A program made the position numbers and the translations under genes. The notes under the pieces were generated by a model, which was not told the origin of the DNA, made no database searches, and saw nothing but the letters and a program-made list of their open reading frames with translations. From an uncultured Colwellia sp. (GTDB lineage: Bacteria; Pseudomonadota; Gammaproteobacteria; Enterobacterales; Alteromonadaceae): DNA of 33,202 bases. Numbering within the stretch: position 1 is the first letter of the stretch; the number at the start of each line of letters is the position of its first letter. Below are positions 1 to 6,398 of this stretch, piece after piece. The stretch lies in contig CAJXPG010000032.1 in NCBI GenBank assembly GCA_913057925.1, positions 1 to 33,202 of the forward strand. The letters run 5' to 3'.

Positions 1-44
1 ATCTAGTACGGTCTCGTGGGCTCGGAGATGTGTATAAGAGACAG
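1..44 (+). other. Nextera adapter and i7 index (library artefact)
   Basis: Not genomic. Bases 11-44 are the Nextera transposase read-2 adapter ending in the Tn5 mosaic end (AGATGTGTATAAGAGACAG). Bases 3-10 (CTAGTACG) match an i7 index as it stands in the adapter, and bases 1-2 are the end of the flow-cell primer. Genomic sequence begins at about 45. Anything cut at this edge is cut by library preparation or assembly. Confidence 0.98.
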
Positions 45-345
45 ATATTAAATCATCCATTAACTTCTTTTTAATTTCTAATTGATCATCCGCAGACAGT
101 TGATATTTTTCTGCTAATAATTGGTAATCACTTGGCGCTAAACTAACGGTGAGGCGAGGGCGTTTTGGTCTTTTATTGATAGGAAGGCCTAGAATATCTC
201 TGATTTGATCAGATGGACTTAAACCAGCATCAAGTGCTTGTTTACGAATAGATAGTTGGATTTTTTCATCCATATCAAACGCAACTTGCACCGCTTTTAT
301 TGCTTTAACAGAAGATTGCCATTTTTCTGGGATTTGTCTCGCCAT
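45..345 (-). CDS. Partial hypothetical protein, possible tandem ribbon-helix-helix
   Basis: Open from ATG at 345 down to the adapter, so about 100 N-terminal residues are seen and the C-terminus is missing. A GGAAAG site lies just upstream of the ATG. It begins 23 bases after the DUF2491 gene stops, on the same strand, so it is very likely in the same transcript. I do not recognise the family. Two segments each read as strand, helix, turn, helix: VQVAFDM followed by a helix and LSPSDQIRDIL, then RLTVSLAPSDYQLL followed by SADDQLEIKKKL. That is the outline of a ribbon-helix-helix DNA-binding fold, present twice, with a basic linker (NKRPKRPR) between. A role as regulator of the cluster is inference only. 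It could instead be a small structural or adaptor protein. Confidence 0.6.
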
Positions 346-368
346 GTTACTTTCCAGTTGTTTTTTGA

Positions 369-1010
369 CTAACTTGCAGGATACATATCTATTATATCAG
401 TGATTGGTCTAAATAAAGTTAAGCAAACTTCGGTATCGCCATCTTGCCACACTTCAATATCAACCCCTTTACTTTGATCTTCATTATAAAGGCTATAAAG
501 TTCAAACTGTTCGCCACTATCTTTGCCTTCATACGCTGATAAGTTCTCACTACGATGATCTTTGCGGTGAAAGTAGCCAACTTTAGCAAAAGTACTTTGC
601 TGGTATTGCTCACTGCTCCACATCGAAGTTAATGAGTTATCAGCTTGTCTATCTAAAAAGGCATTACCTGGTTCATCAAAAACCTCAGCAAAACTGTCTA
701 AATCAAAAAGTTGTTCAACATCTTCATGTTGTATTTTTAAAGAGAGTTTTAGTTCAGTGACATCATCCACTTCAAGGGATAGAAAAATCTCTAAAGCATT
801 TGTGCCAACAAGTGCCCATTCGGTTTGTACTTTATCTTCAAACTCATAACTATTGACCGCCTTAACTTGAAACTGTTGTTGGCGTAGAGATTCTGGTAAG
901 GCAAAGCTATCCGTTAATACAATAATGTCATCAATGAGTAATTGATTAACCTGTGTTAACTTTCTTGGCTCTTTGGTGTTTTTTTTGAAAATATTTTTTA
1001 AGAAACTCAT
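369..1010 (-). CDS. DUF2491 family protein (YjfK-like)
   Basis: 213 residues, close to the roughly 220 of E. coli YjfK. No signal peptide or membrane segment. The N-terminus is a short basic stretch (MSFLKNIFKKNTKEPRK) and the rest is acidic. The assignment rests on its place directly after DUF2170 and PspA genes, the same order as yjfI-yjfJ-yjfK in E. coli, and on general resemblance of the C-terminal half (GEQFELYSLYNEDQSKGVDIEVW). Biochemical function is unknown for the family. It is probably a soluble partner of the PspA-like protein. It sits 112 bases after the PspA gene and 23 bases before the next gene. Confidence 0.75.
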   Translation of the reverse strand: MSFLKNIFKKNTKEPRKLTQVNQLLIDDIIVLTDSFALPESLRQQQFQVKAVNSYEFEDKVQTEWALVGTNALEIFLSLEVDDVTELKLSLKIQHEDVEQLFDLDSFAEVFDEPGNAFLDRQADNSLTSMWSSEQYQQSTFAKVGYFHRKDHRSENLSAYEGKDSGEQFELYSLYNEDQSKGVDIEVWQDGDTEVCLTLFRPITDIIDMYPAS

Positions 1011-1122
1011 AAGTCTGCCTAAGTTGAAAAGGGCAGCTACTTACAACAATGTAGATGTTGAAAAGTAGTGCCCATTGCTTTGCTGAAAAGTCTAAACTAT
1101 GTGCTAATGACTCACACTAAAT

Positions 1123-1812
1123 TTACTTTTGTTTAGCTTTTAAGCGCTCAAGTACTGAGTTAGCACTATTGTCTTGTGAGCCAATACCTGCAGCTTTTAA
1201 CTGTGCTTGTAAAGAGGTATCTGAATCTTCTGACTCAAGCAATTCAGCTGCTTTCATCTTATCATCAAATTTTTGCTGTTTAGCCTTAATGCGCTCTAAA
1301 GAATCTTTAGCACTCAATAGTTTAGAATTACTTGATGAAAAGTTATCAGTGATTGCAGATGTCGCTTTTTGCACGCTCTCAGTGGTCTTTACCATTGACA
1401 GTTGACGCTTATGTTCAGCAACTTGACGCTCACTTTTCTTCACTAGCTCCTTTAAACGTTCAGCATTACCGCTAAAGCTATCATGGGCTTGCTGCTGTGT
1501 TGCCAAGTCACTTTCTAAGTTGGCAATCTTTTCTGCAACAGCTAATGCAAGTGTCTCATCACCTTTTTCTAAAGCTTGAGTTGCATAGCCTTCATGCTCG
1601 GTAATCTCACGTGTTAAACGATCAACTTCGCGCTTTGCAGACATTTGTTCTGCCATAACACCCGTTAAATCACGCTTTGCTTTGGTTAAGTGATTCTCTG
1701 CATCACGGATCTCTTGTTCAAAAATACGGGTAGCATTGGCATCAATGATTGCTTCACCAGCTTCTGATGCACCACCGCGAACAGCGGTCATAATCTTTTT
1801 AAATATACTCAT
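1123..1812 (-). CDS. PspA/IM30 family protein (YjfJ-like)
   Basis: 229 residues. The start is ATG at 1812 (MSIFKKIMTAVRGG) because GGAG lies 6 bases upstream; an in-frame GTG at 1824 would overlap that site. PspA/IM30 proteins are peripheral membrane proteins that oligomerise on damaged inner membrane and remodel it (family knowledge). Here an amphipathic N-terminal helix is followed by long charged coiled-coil helices (residues about 25-150) and the conserved RIFEQEIRDAENHL segment. The C-terminus resembles E. coli YjfJ: an AAGIG motif, then VLERLKAKQK. The YjfJ branch rather than PspA itself is indicated by the flanking DUF2170 and DUF2491 genes. No pspF or pspBC is present nearby. Confidence 0.9.
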   Translation of the reverse strand: MSIFKKIMTAVRGGASEAGEAIIDANATRIFEQEIRDAENHLTKAKRDLTGVMAEQMSAKREVDRLTREITEHEGYATQALEKGDETLALAVAEKIANLESDLATQQQAHDSFSGNAERLKELVKKSERQVAEHKRQLSMVKTTESVQKATSAITDNFSSSNSKLLSAKDSLERIKAKQQKFDDKMKAAELLESEDSDTSLQAQLKAAGIGSQDNSANSVLERLKAKQK

Positions 1813-1867
1813 AATTAACTCCACTCATTCCTAATATTGGATAAATAAGGTGACTCTGGTTAGTTTA

Positions 1868-2281
1868 CTAACGTAAGTAGTCACTCATATCATCGATAAC
1901 TTCTATGGCATTGTTGCTTAATACTGCTAACTCATGCTCGACATCAGCAAAGCTTGAATTAATAGATAAGGCACCAAAAACTACATACTTGTCACCAATT
2001 TTTGAAAAAGATGACAATGGCATAGGGATGTTCATCTCCAACATGCTTTCATGCATTGCATTAACGCATTCGGTCTTAACTTCTTCTGCGCCCCATAAGT
2101 AACTGATGCAAAGAATTTGATCTTCGGTTACCGAAACAAAAACCGGTAATTCTTCACGTCCAATAATACTGATTTGTAAGACGTCAACTTCGCCTGAAAT
2201 TGGCTGGCAATCAAAAGACAATCCTGTATCTGAGTTATCTGCCAAGCTGTTTAAGTGATCGGCTATAGTATGAATATTCAT
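1868..2281 (-). CDS. DUF2170 family protein (YjfI-like)
   Basis: 137 residues from ATG at 2281 (MNIHTIADHLNSL). This start is preferred over an in-frame ATG 45 bases upstream because AGGAAATAC directly precedes it, preceded by another GGAAGG, and because the length then matches E. coli YjfI (about 133). Small, acidic and soluble. Its residues VSVTEDQILCISYLWGAEEV and the C-terminal DMSDYLR fit the DUF2170 family as I remember it. It lies immediately before the PspA gene (55 bases). It is the first gene after a 207-base gap holding a promoter and two palindromes, so it probably starts its own transcript. Function is unknown; a chaperone-like or regulatory partner of the PspA protein is a guess. 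Confidence 0.75.
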   Translation of the reverse strand: MNIHTIADHLNSLADNSDTGLSFDCQPISGEVDVLQISIIGREELPVFVSVTEDQILCISYLWGAEEVKTECVNAMHESMLEMNIPMPLSSFSKIGDKYVVFGALSINSSFADVEHELAVLSNNAIEVIDDMSDYLR

Positions 2282-2321
2282 GTATTTCCTATCCTTCCTT
2301 TCTTTAATGAAAAAGTTAGAT

Positions 2322-2334
2322 GACATATTATGTC
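2322..2334. repeat. 13-bp palindrome, candidate operator 2
   Basis: GACATATTATGTC, the same core as in the 27-bp palindrome, centred 36 bp away from it and between the predicted transcription start and the ribosome site of the DUF2170 gene. The flanks AGA and TCT extend the symmetry after one unpaired base on each side. Confidence 0.55.
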
Positions 2335-2344
2335 GTCTGAGTTA

Positions 2345-2372
2345 AATTTAACACCTTGACATAATATGTCAA
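2345..2372 (-). promoter_or_regulatory. Candidate sigma-70 promoter for the DUF2170-PspA-DUF2491 genes
   Basis: On the minus strand a perfect -35 box TTGACA (2372-2367) is followed after 16 bases by TAAATT (2350-2345), a 4 of 6 match to the -10 box. Transcription would start near 2338, about 57 bases before the DUF2170 ATG. The -35 box lies inside the 27-bp palindrome and a second palindrome lies just past the predicted start, a layout typical of a repressed promoter. Inferred from sequence only. Confidence 0.5.
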
Positions 2373-2377
2373 GGTGT
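2351..2377. repeat. 27-bp perfect palindrome, candidate operator 1
   Basis: Arms ACACCTTGACATA (2351-2363) and TATGTCAAGGTGT (2365-2377) are exact inverted complements around a single central base. The core GACATAATATGTC is shared with the palindromes at 2322 and 6354. The minus-strand side is not followed by a T run, so it does not look like a terminator for the aminopropyltransferase gene. Confidence 0.65.
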
Positions 2378-2488
2378 TTTTGTAAACTATTTAGTTGTTG
2401 GTTTAAATGCTTATTGCTCATCGGTGTGAGGCATTCACATAGGTCAACTATGCTACATTCCACGCACAAGGAGCAAAATTATTTGTTC

Positions 2489-4234
2489 TTAATTTAAACC
2501 TTGCTGGTCTTGCCACGCTTTTTGGTGCAACTGATAAATGGTATGGCTCCCTAAGATATTAATACCGATATCTTCTTTATCTTGGTAAAAATTGTTTGGG
2601 AAAATAAAAGCCGCCTTTAATATAGCTAAATTTAGCCACTGATGCGCTACTGGTAGCTCAGTTAGTTTGTTTAATCTTGTTAATGGGCTAGCGCCAGTTT
2701 TTGCGGCAATTGTCCATCCCCACTCACCAAAGCTAGGCACATTGTCATGGTATTGTTCAACATGAGCAAAGTGAGCAGCAGCCAAGGTATTACCAATCGC
2801 AATGAAAGAGTCTTTAGCGTGGTATGGGCTGGTTGATTGAATTGCGATCAAGCCATCACCAGACAGTAGCTGATTTAATCTGGCATAAAAGTTAACCGAA
2901 TAAAGCTTGTTTAAATCTGGATGGCTTGGGTCGGGCAAATCAACAATAATGGCATCAAAATTTTGTTTAGTTTTGAGTAAATCATTAATGGCAATAAAGG
3001 CATCTGCTCGTAAAATTGTAACCCTGTTATCTTGTAAACTACGCTGGTTCAGCTGGAGTATTTGTTGTGCTAATCTCGCCTGAACTTTATCAGTAGGCTG
3101 TTGAAAAATATCAATGAGCTCGCTGTCTAAGTCAATTAAGGTGACTTTCTTAGGGTTATATTTTAATACATCCCTTAACGCTAAACCGTCACCACCACCA
3201 ATAATAAGAATATTTTCTTGTCGGGCAGAGCCTGCCATGACGGGAGCCACTAAATAATCGTGATAAATATGCTCGTCAATTGAAGAAAACTGCAAACGAC
3301 CATTTAAGTAGAAATTGATAACATTATCTTGTTCTAGCCCCATGTGACGTTCAGTAAAAGTTAACTGCTGATAACGGGTTTTATCACTATGAACAACTTT
3401 ATCTAAATAAAGCAAACTATTCATTTGATTGAGCCACTGGTTACCATAACTGAACATTAAAACAATCACCAAAGCTAAACCGCAATGTAGGGCGACAAAG
3501 GTTTTTCGCCAAGTAAGGTGTTGCCAATAGCGCAGAATAAAAAAGCTACCAGCAATAAGATTTAAACTTGCCGTTAAAGCGGCGGCTTTACTAATATCAA
3601 TACTGAGTAAAAAGATGACCCAAATGGCAGCACCTATACCTGCGCCAACATAATCGGCACCATAAATTGTCCCTAAATTATTAGCGAGGTGTTGTTGATG
3701 AATATGCTCTCTGATCCTGGCAATTAACGGTATTTCCATACCAATAAAAAAACCAAGAATTACCCCGAAAAAATAAGGGCTATTAAAAGCAAGCCAGCTA
3801 AGCTGTTTGAATATTCCCCCTTGAGGCTTCATGTCTGGGGGCAATGAAAACATGGTGGCGATAACTTCAGGAAAAATTTGTGTGATGGCAATGAGGCCGC
3901 CAATAATTAATATAGCTGAGCTGCCAATCAGCGCGATGATAAGCTCTAACCAAACAAAACCATTGAATGCACAGCGTACTTTTCGCGCGGCGAAAGCACC
4001 AAGTCCCATAGAAACAATCATTAAGCCAATCATGGTATAGATTGTACTTTCCATCACGCCTAAAACCCGCCCAGCATAATGAGATAACAAGTACTCATAA
4101 ATAAGGCCACAGCCGGCTAATACCGCCATCGTTAAAATGAGTAAAGTGTCATCGAGTAGGTGCGACTTAGATTTAACTTGAGCGTTTTGAAGATCTTGAG
4201 GTAAAGAATCGTTTGGTAATGCGCTTTTTGACAT
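2489..4234 (-). CDS. Membrane-anchored polyamine aminopropyltransferase (spermidine synthase-like)
   Basis: 581 residues. The N-terminal half (about 30-265) has around seven hydrophobic segments, including VWLELIIALIGSSAILIIGG, in the style of the membrane domain fused to some bacterial SpeE proteins. The C-terminal half (about 280-500) is a Rossmann methyltransferase-fold aminopropyltransferase: GGGDG at 346-350, the acidic LIDLD at 366-370 that would hold decarboxylated S-adenosylmethionine, and the active-site-type IVDLPDP at 430-436. The enzyme class transfers an aminopropyl group to putrescine or another amine; the real substrate here cannot be read from sequence. There is no obvious ribosome site before the ATG. 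It lies between the DUF350 gene and the DUF2170/PspA genes on the same strand, pointing to polyamine chemistry as part of this membrane-stress cluster. Confidence 0.88.
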   Translation of the reverse strand: MSKSALPNDSLPQDLQNAQVKSKSHLLDDTLLILTMAVLAGCGLIYEYLLSHYAGRVLGVMESTIYTMIGLMIVSMGLGAFAARKVRCAFNGFVWLELIIALIGSSAILIIGGLIAITQIFPEVIATMFSLPPDMKPQGGIFKQLSWLAFNSPYFFGVILGFFIGMEIPLIARIREHIHQQHLANNLGTIYGADYVGAGIGAAIWVIFLLSIDISKAAALTASLNLIAGSFFILRYWQHLTWRKTFVALHCGLALVIVLMFSYGNQWLNQMNSLLYLDKVVHSDKTRYQQLTFTERHMGLEQDNVINFYLNGRLQFSSIDEHIYHDYLVAPVMAGSARQENILIIGGGDGLALRDVLKYNPKKVTLIDLDSELIDIFQQPTDKVQARLAQQILQLNQRSLQDNRVTILRADAFIAINDLLKTKQNFDAIIVDLPDPSHPDLNKLYSVNFYARLNQLLSGDGLIAIQSTSPYHAKDSFIAIGNTLAAAHFAHVEQYHDNVPSFGEWGWTIAAKTGASPLTRLNKLTELPVAHQWLNLAILKAAFIFPNNFYQDKEDIGINILGSHTIYQLHQKAWQDQQGLN

Positions 4235-4305
4235 AGTGGTTACTAATGGTTTAGAGAATAGGTAGGAGGAGGTATATATTAAACGAAGTGATGTTTAATT
4301 TCTGA

Positions 4306-4332
4306 TACCGCCTGCTTAGGGAGCAGGCGGTA
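4306..4332 (-). other. GC-rich hairpin between DUF350 and aminopropyltransferase genes
   Basis: Arms TACCGCCTGCT (4306-4316) and AGCAGGCGGTA (4322-4332), 11 bp perfect with a 5-base loop, 16 bases after the DUF350 stop. Neither side has a T run, so it is a poor intrinsic terminator. A processing or mRNA-stability hairpin that sets different levels of the two genes is more likely. Confidence 0.6.
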
Positions 4333-4347
4333 ACTTTGTAGAGCAAG

Positions 4348-5250
4348 TTAAGCCATCAGTGCTGTTAAGATAAGTGCAATAGCAATACTGGTTGCCATTT
4401 CAATACTGGCAACACCAATGTTATGTTGTTGATCTACCTCTTCAACTAAGTTGATTCCCCACAGTACAATACGTTTAGCAATAGCGGTTAACATAGCGAC
4501 AAGTAATGTCATCACTACACCAAACACTAACCAACCTATTAAGTTAATCACCAGTGTTTCTGGACTATAAACTAGGAAGTAACTGGCAGCAGTTACTGCT
4601 AATGCAGTACTGATCACTTGACCACTGTAGCGGATGGCTAGGGCAAGCTGACCATTACTTAACGCTTCTTGTAAGCAATCTTCTTGATTGTTTTTCGCGT
4701 ATTGTTTTTCACGAATACGCGTAACAATAACAAGTACCGCTTGCGCCACCACAAAACCACTGGTAATGGCGATAAACGTACTCAAGTCTAAGCCGTCAAC
4801 CCAAAGCAATACCGCGCGAATAATGATGGCGGTGGCAATTGCTCCTGCTGCATCGATAATACCGATAGTCAGGTTTTTCTCTATGATTAGTGCGTTTTTA
4901 TCTAAATGTTGTAAAGCGACTTTATCGTGGATGATTCGGCCAACTTTTATTAGCAATAAACCATAACCACCATACGCTAACATGCCTATTGCTTCCATCG
5001 CGTAACTGCTTGCAGCTTCGCCAGTAATTGCGCCAGTTAAAACAATGCCTAAGGCTAAGATACTACCGGCAACGCTGATACCAAAGGCAAAATTATCTTC
5101 TTTAGCTAACTCTTCAGTACTATTTACTTTTGCACTCAGTCCAGAAAGAAAACGCATCGCCCCTAATAAAAGGATGGCAATAGAAACGTCAATGGCTAAG
5201 TAAATAAGTAGATCTTGATTAACACCAACGAGTTCGATCAATGTATTCAT
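4348..5250 (-). CDS. DUF350 membrane protein, duplicated (YjfL-like)
   Basis: 300 residues with about eight hydrophobic helices, roughly twice the size of E. coli YjfL (about 132 residues). It appears to be two DUF350 units in tandem. The segment around 47-150 (EELAKEDNFAFGISVAGSIL, then LDKNALIIEKNLTIGIIDAA, then a hydrophobic helix) is echoed at about 190-300 (LQEALSNGQLALAIRYSGQV, then VDQQHNIGVASIEMATSI, then IALILTALMA). An inner-membrane location is clear; function is unknown for the family. It starts 31 bases after the lipoprotein gene, so the two are probably co-transcribed. DUF350 genes are commonly linked to PspA/YjfJ and spermidine synthase-like genes, in agreement with the neighbours here. 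Confidence 0.85.
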   Translation of the reverse strand: MNTLIELVGVNQDLLIYLAIDVSIAILLLGAMRFLSGLSAKVNSTEELAKEDNFAFGISVAGSILALGIVLTGAITGEAASSYAMEAIGMLAYGGYGLLLIKVGRIIHDKVALQHLDKNALIIEKNLTIGIIDAAGAIATAIIIRAVLLWVDGLDLSTFIAITSGFVVAQAVLVIVTRIREKQYAKNNQEDCLQEALSNGQLALAIRYSGQVISTALAVTAASYFLVYSPETLVINLIGWLVFGVVMTLLVAMLTAIAKRIVLWGINLVEEVDQQHNIGVASIEMATSIAIALILTALMA

Positions 5251-5281
5251 AATATTGTTATTCCTATGTTCTTTTTATTCA

Positions 5282-6271
5282 CTACTTCCCGCGTCTAAAA
5301 CCGCGAGATGTGTTGGTGTTTGAGTTTCTAAAACTTGAGTTTTTACTTTTCGATTTACTGGCATAGCTACTTTTTTTCACGCTATTTGTACGAAAACGAT
5401 TTGCACTGGTTTGAGCGGTTTTACTTTGGCTAGATAAACTTGATGAACCCGCTCTATTTTTGCTGTATGGACTGGTAAATTTTTGTCCACGGCTGCTAAA
5501 TGATTTTTTAGTGCGTCTATCCAGCGAGGTTTGTCTTTTCAGCTGCGTTGGTGAGCTGTAGCGTGTTCGACCATAATCGTTATAGTAGCTGTAGTTACGG
5601 TGTCTGCCCCAGTCATTGTAATAAGTGCGGCGACCAAATAAGTCACCCATCATAGAGTACATACCATACCAGGCCCAAAATGACATGCCATTACTACCCG
5701 TTTGCCAGCTGCCGTAATTTGGGTTACCTATAAGTTGCTCGCCAGTGCCAAAATCTTGGGCATTATTTGCTTGCTGGCTTTGAGATTTAGATAAAGAGTT
5801 AATCCGCGGCAATTGGCCATCTGACATATCTGCAAGCACATTGAGCGGATCGCTCAAGGCATCAGAGTAAAGCACTGGGTCTGCGGCTTGATAAATGTTA
5901 AGTAACTCATTGTATTGCGCTTGTGAAGATTCAAACATTTGTGGCTGAGTCTTTACGGTATTTACTCTGTCTAACAGCGCTTTATACATAGGGCCATCGA
6001 CCGAAGCATCTTTACGAAACTCATTAATCAATGGTGTTAAGTTGGCTTTCTTTGTAACCACCTTATCCGCGTATTGATTAATTAAGTTTGCATTGCGGAT
6101 CTGGCCATTATTTAAGGCTTCTCCTAACTGAGCAACGCGTTGTTCAGTTATAGGAAGTTGTTGCTCTATTTGCTCTTTTACAGGATCACCGCAGCCAAAG
6201 AGACTAAGTGCGGTAATTGTGATTAAGAGCAATAAAAAAGGTGTTTTTAGTAAGTGCATTTCTGCCATCAT
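5282..6271 (-). CDS. Predicted lipoprotein with aromatic middle and basic Ser/Arg/Lys tail
   Basis: 329 residues. It has a lipoprotein signal peptide with lipobox LFGC (Cys27), then a helical acidic/glutamine-rich domain (about 30-165). Next comes a Tyr/Trp/Gly-rich stretch (about 185-240, with GMSFWAWYGMYSMMGDLFG and repeated YNDWGR/YNDYGR), and last an 85-90-residue tail rich in Ser, Arg, Lys and Asn ending in RGFRRGK. Three possible starts (6271, 6268, 6259) follow one GAGGAG site; the third (MHLLKTPFLLLL) gives the most normal signal peptide but sits 12 bases away. I do not recognise the family. E. coli has a different lipoprotein (YjfM) at the matching place in its operon. It is the first gene of the minus-strand block. 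Confidence 0.8.
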   Translation of the reverse strand: MMAEMHLLKTPFLLLLITITALSLFGCGDPVKEQIEQQLPITEQRVAQLGEALNNGQIRNANLINQYADKVVTKKANLTPLINEFRKDASVDGPMYKALLDRVNTVKTQPQMFESSQAQYNELLNIYQAADPVLYSDALSDPLNVLADMSDGQLPRINSLSKSQSQQANNAQDFGTGEQLIGNPNYGSWQTGSNGMSFWAWYGMYSMMGDLFGRRTYYNDWGRHRNYSYYNDYGRTRYSSPTQLKRQTSLDRRTKKSFSSRGQKFTSPYSKNRAGSSSLSSQSKTAQTSANRFRTNSVKKSSYASKSKSKNSSFRNSNTNTSRGFRRGK

Positions 6272-6353
6272 CTCCTCAAAAATGCTATGTTAGTGAAAAT
6301 AGTAATAAATATTAACTACTAATCATAGACAAGTATCAATTAATAGCACTATC

Positions 6354-6366
6354 GACATATTATGTC
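6354..6366. promoter_or_regulatory. Palindrome GACATATTATGTC in the shared glnE/lipoprotein upstream region
   Basis: A third copy of the 13-bp palindrome found before the DUF2170 gene, 33 bases before the glnE start and 88-95 bases before the lipoprotein gene on the other strand. On the minus strand a weak TTGATA (about 6343-6338) with TTAATA 18 bases on could be the promoter of the membrane cluster, with the palindrome just upstream of it. The same site may also touch a glnE promoter. Confidence 0.5.
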
Positions 6367-6398
6367 TATAGGTAACACTTGCTTAATAAGGAATTATT

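Noticed and set aside
2351..2377. 27-bp palindrome as a terminator for the aminopropyltransferase gene
   Set aside because: It is over 110 bases after that stop, has almost no loop, lacks a T run on the minus strand, and overlaps a good -35 box; an operator fits better.
2425..2439. CRP-like site TGTGA-N5-TCACA between the aminopropyltransferase and DUF2170 genes
   Set aside because: The spacer is 5 bases; CRP needs 6. It is also about 90 bases from the predicted transcription start. Chance half-sites are likely.
2278..2469. 63-codon minus-strand ORF across the gap before the DUF2170 gene
   Set aside because: It runs through the promoter and both palindromes, overlaps the DUF2170 start, and its protein looks random.
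4264..4273. Shine-Dalgarno-like AGGAGGAGGT on the plus strand
   Set aside because: No start codon with an open frame follows; the genes here are on the minus strand.
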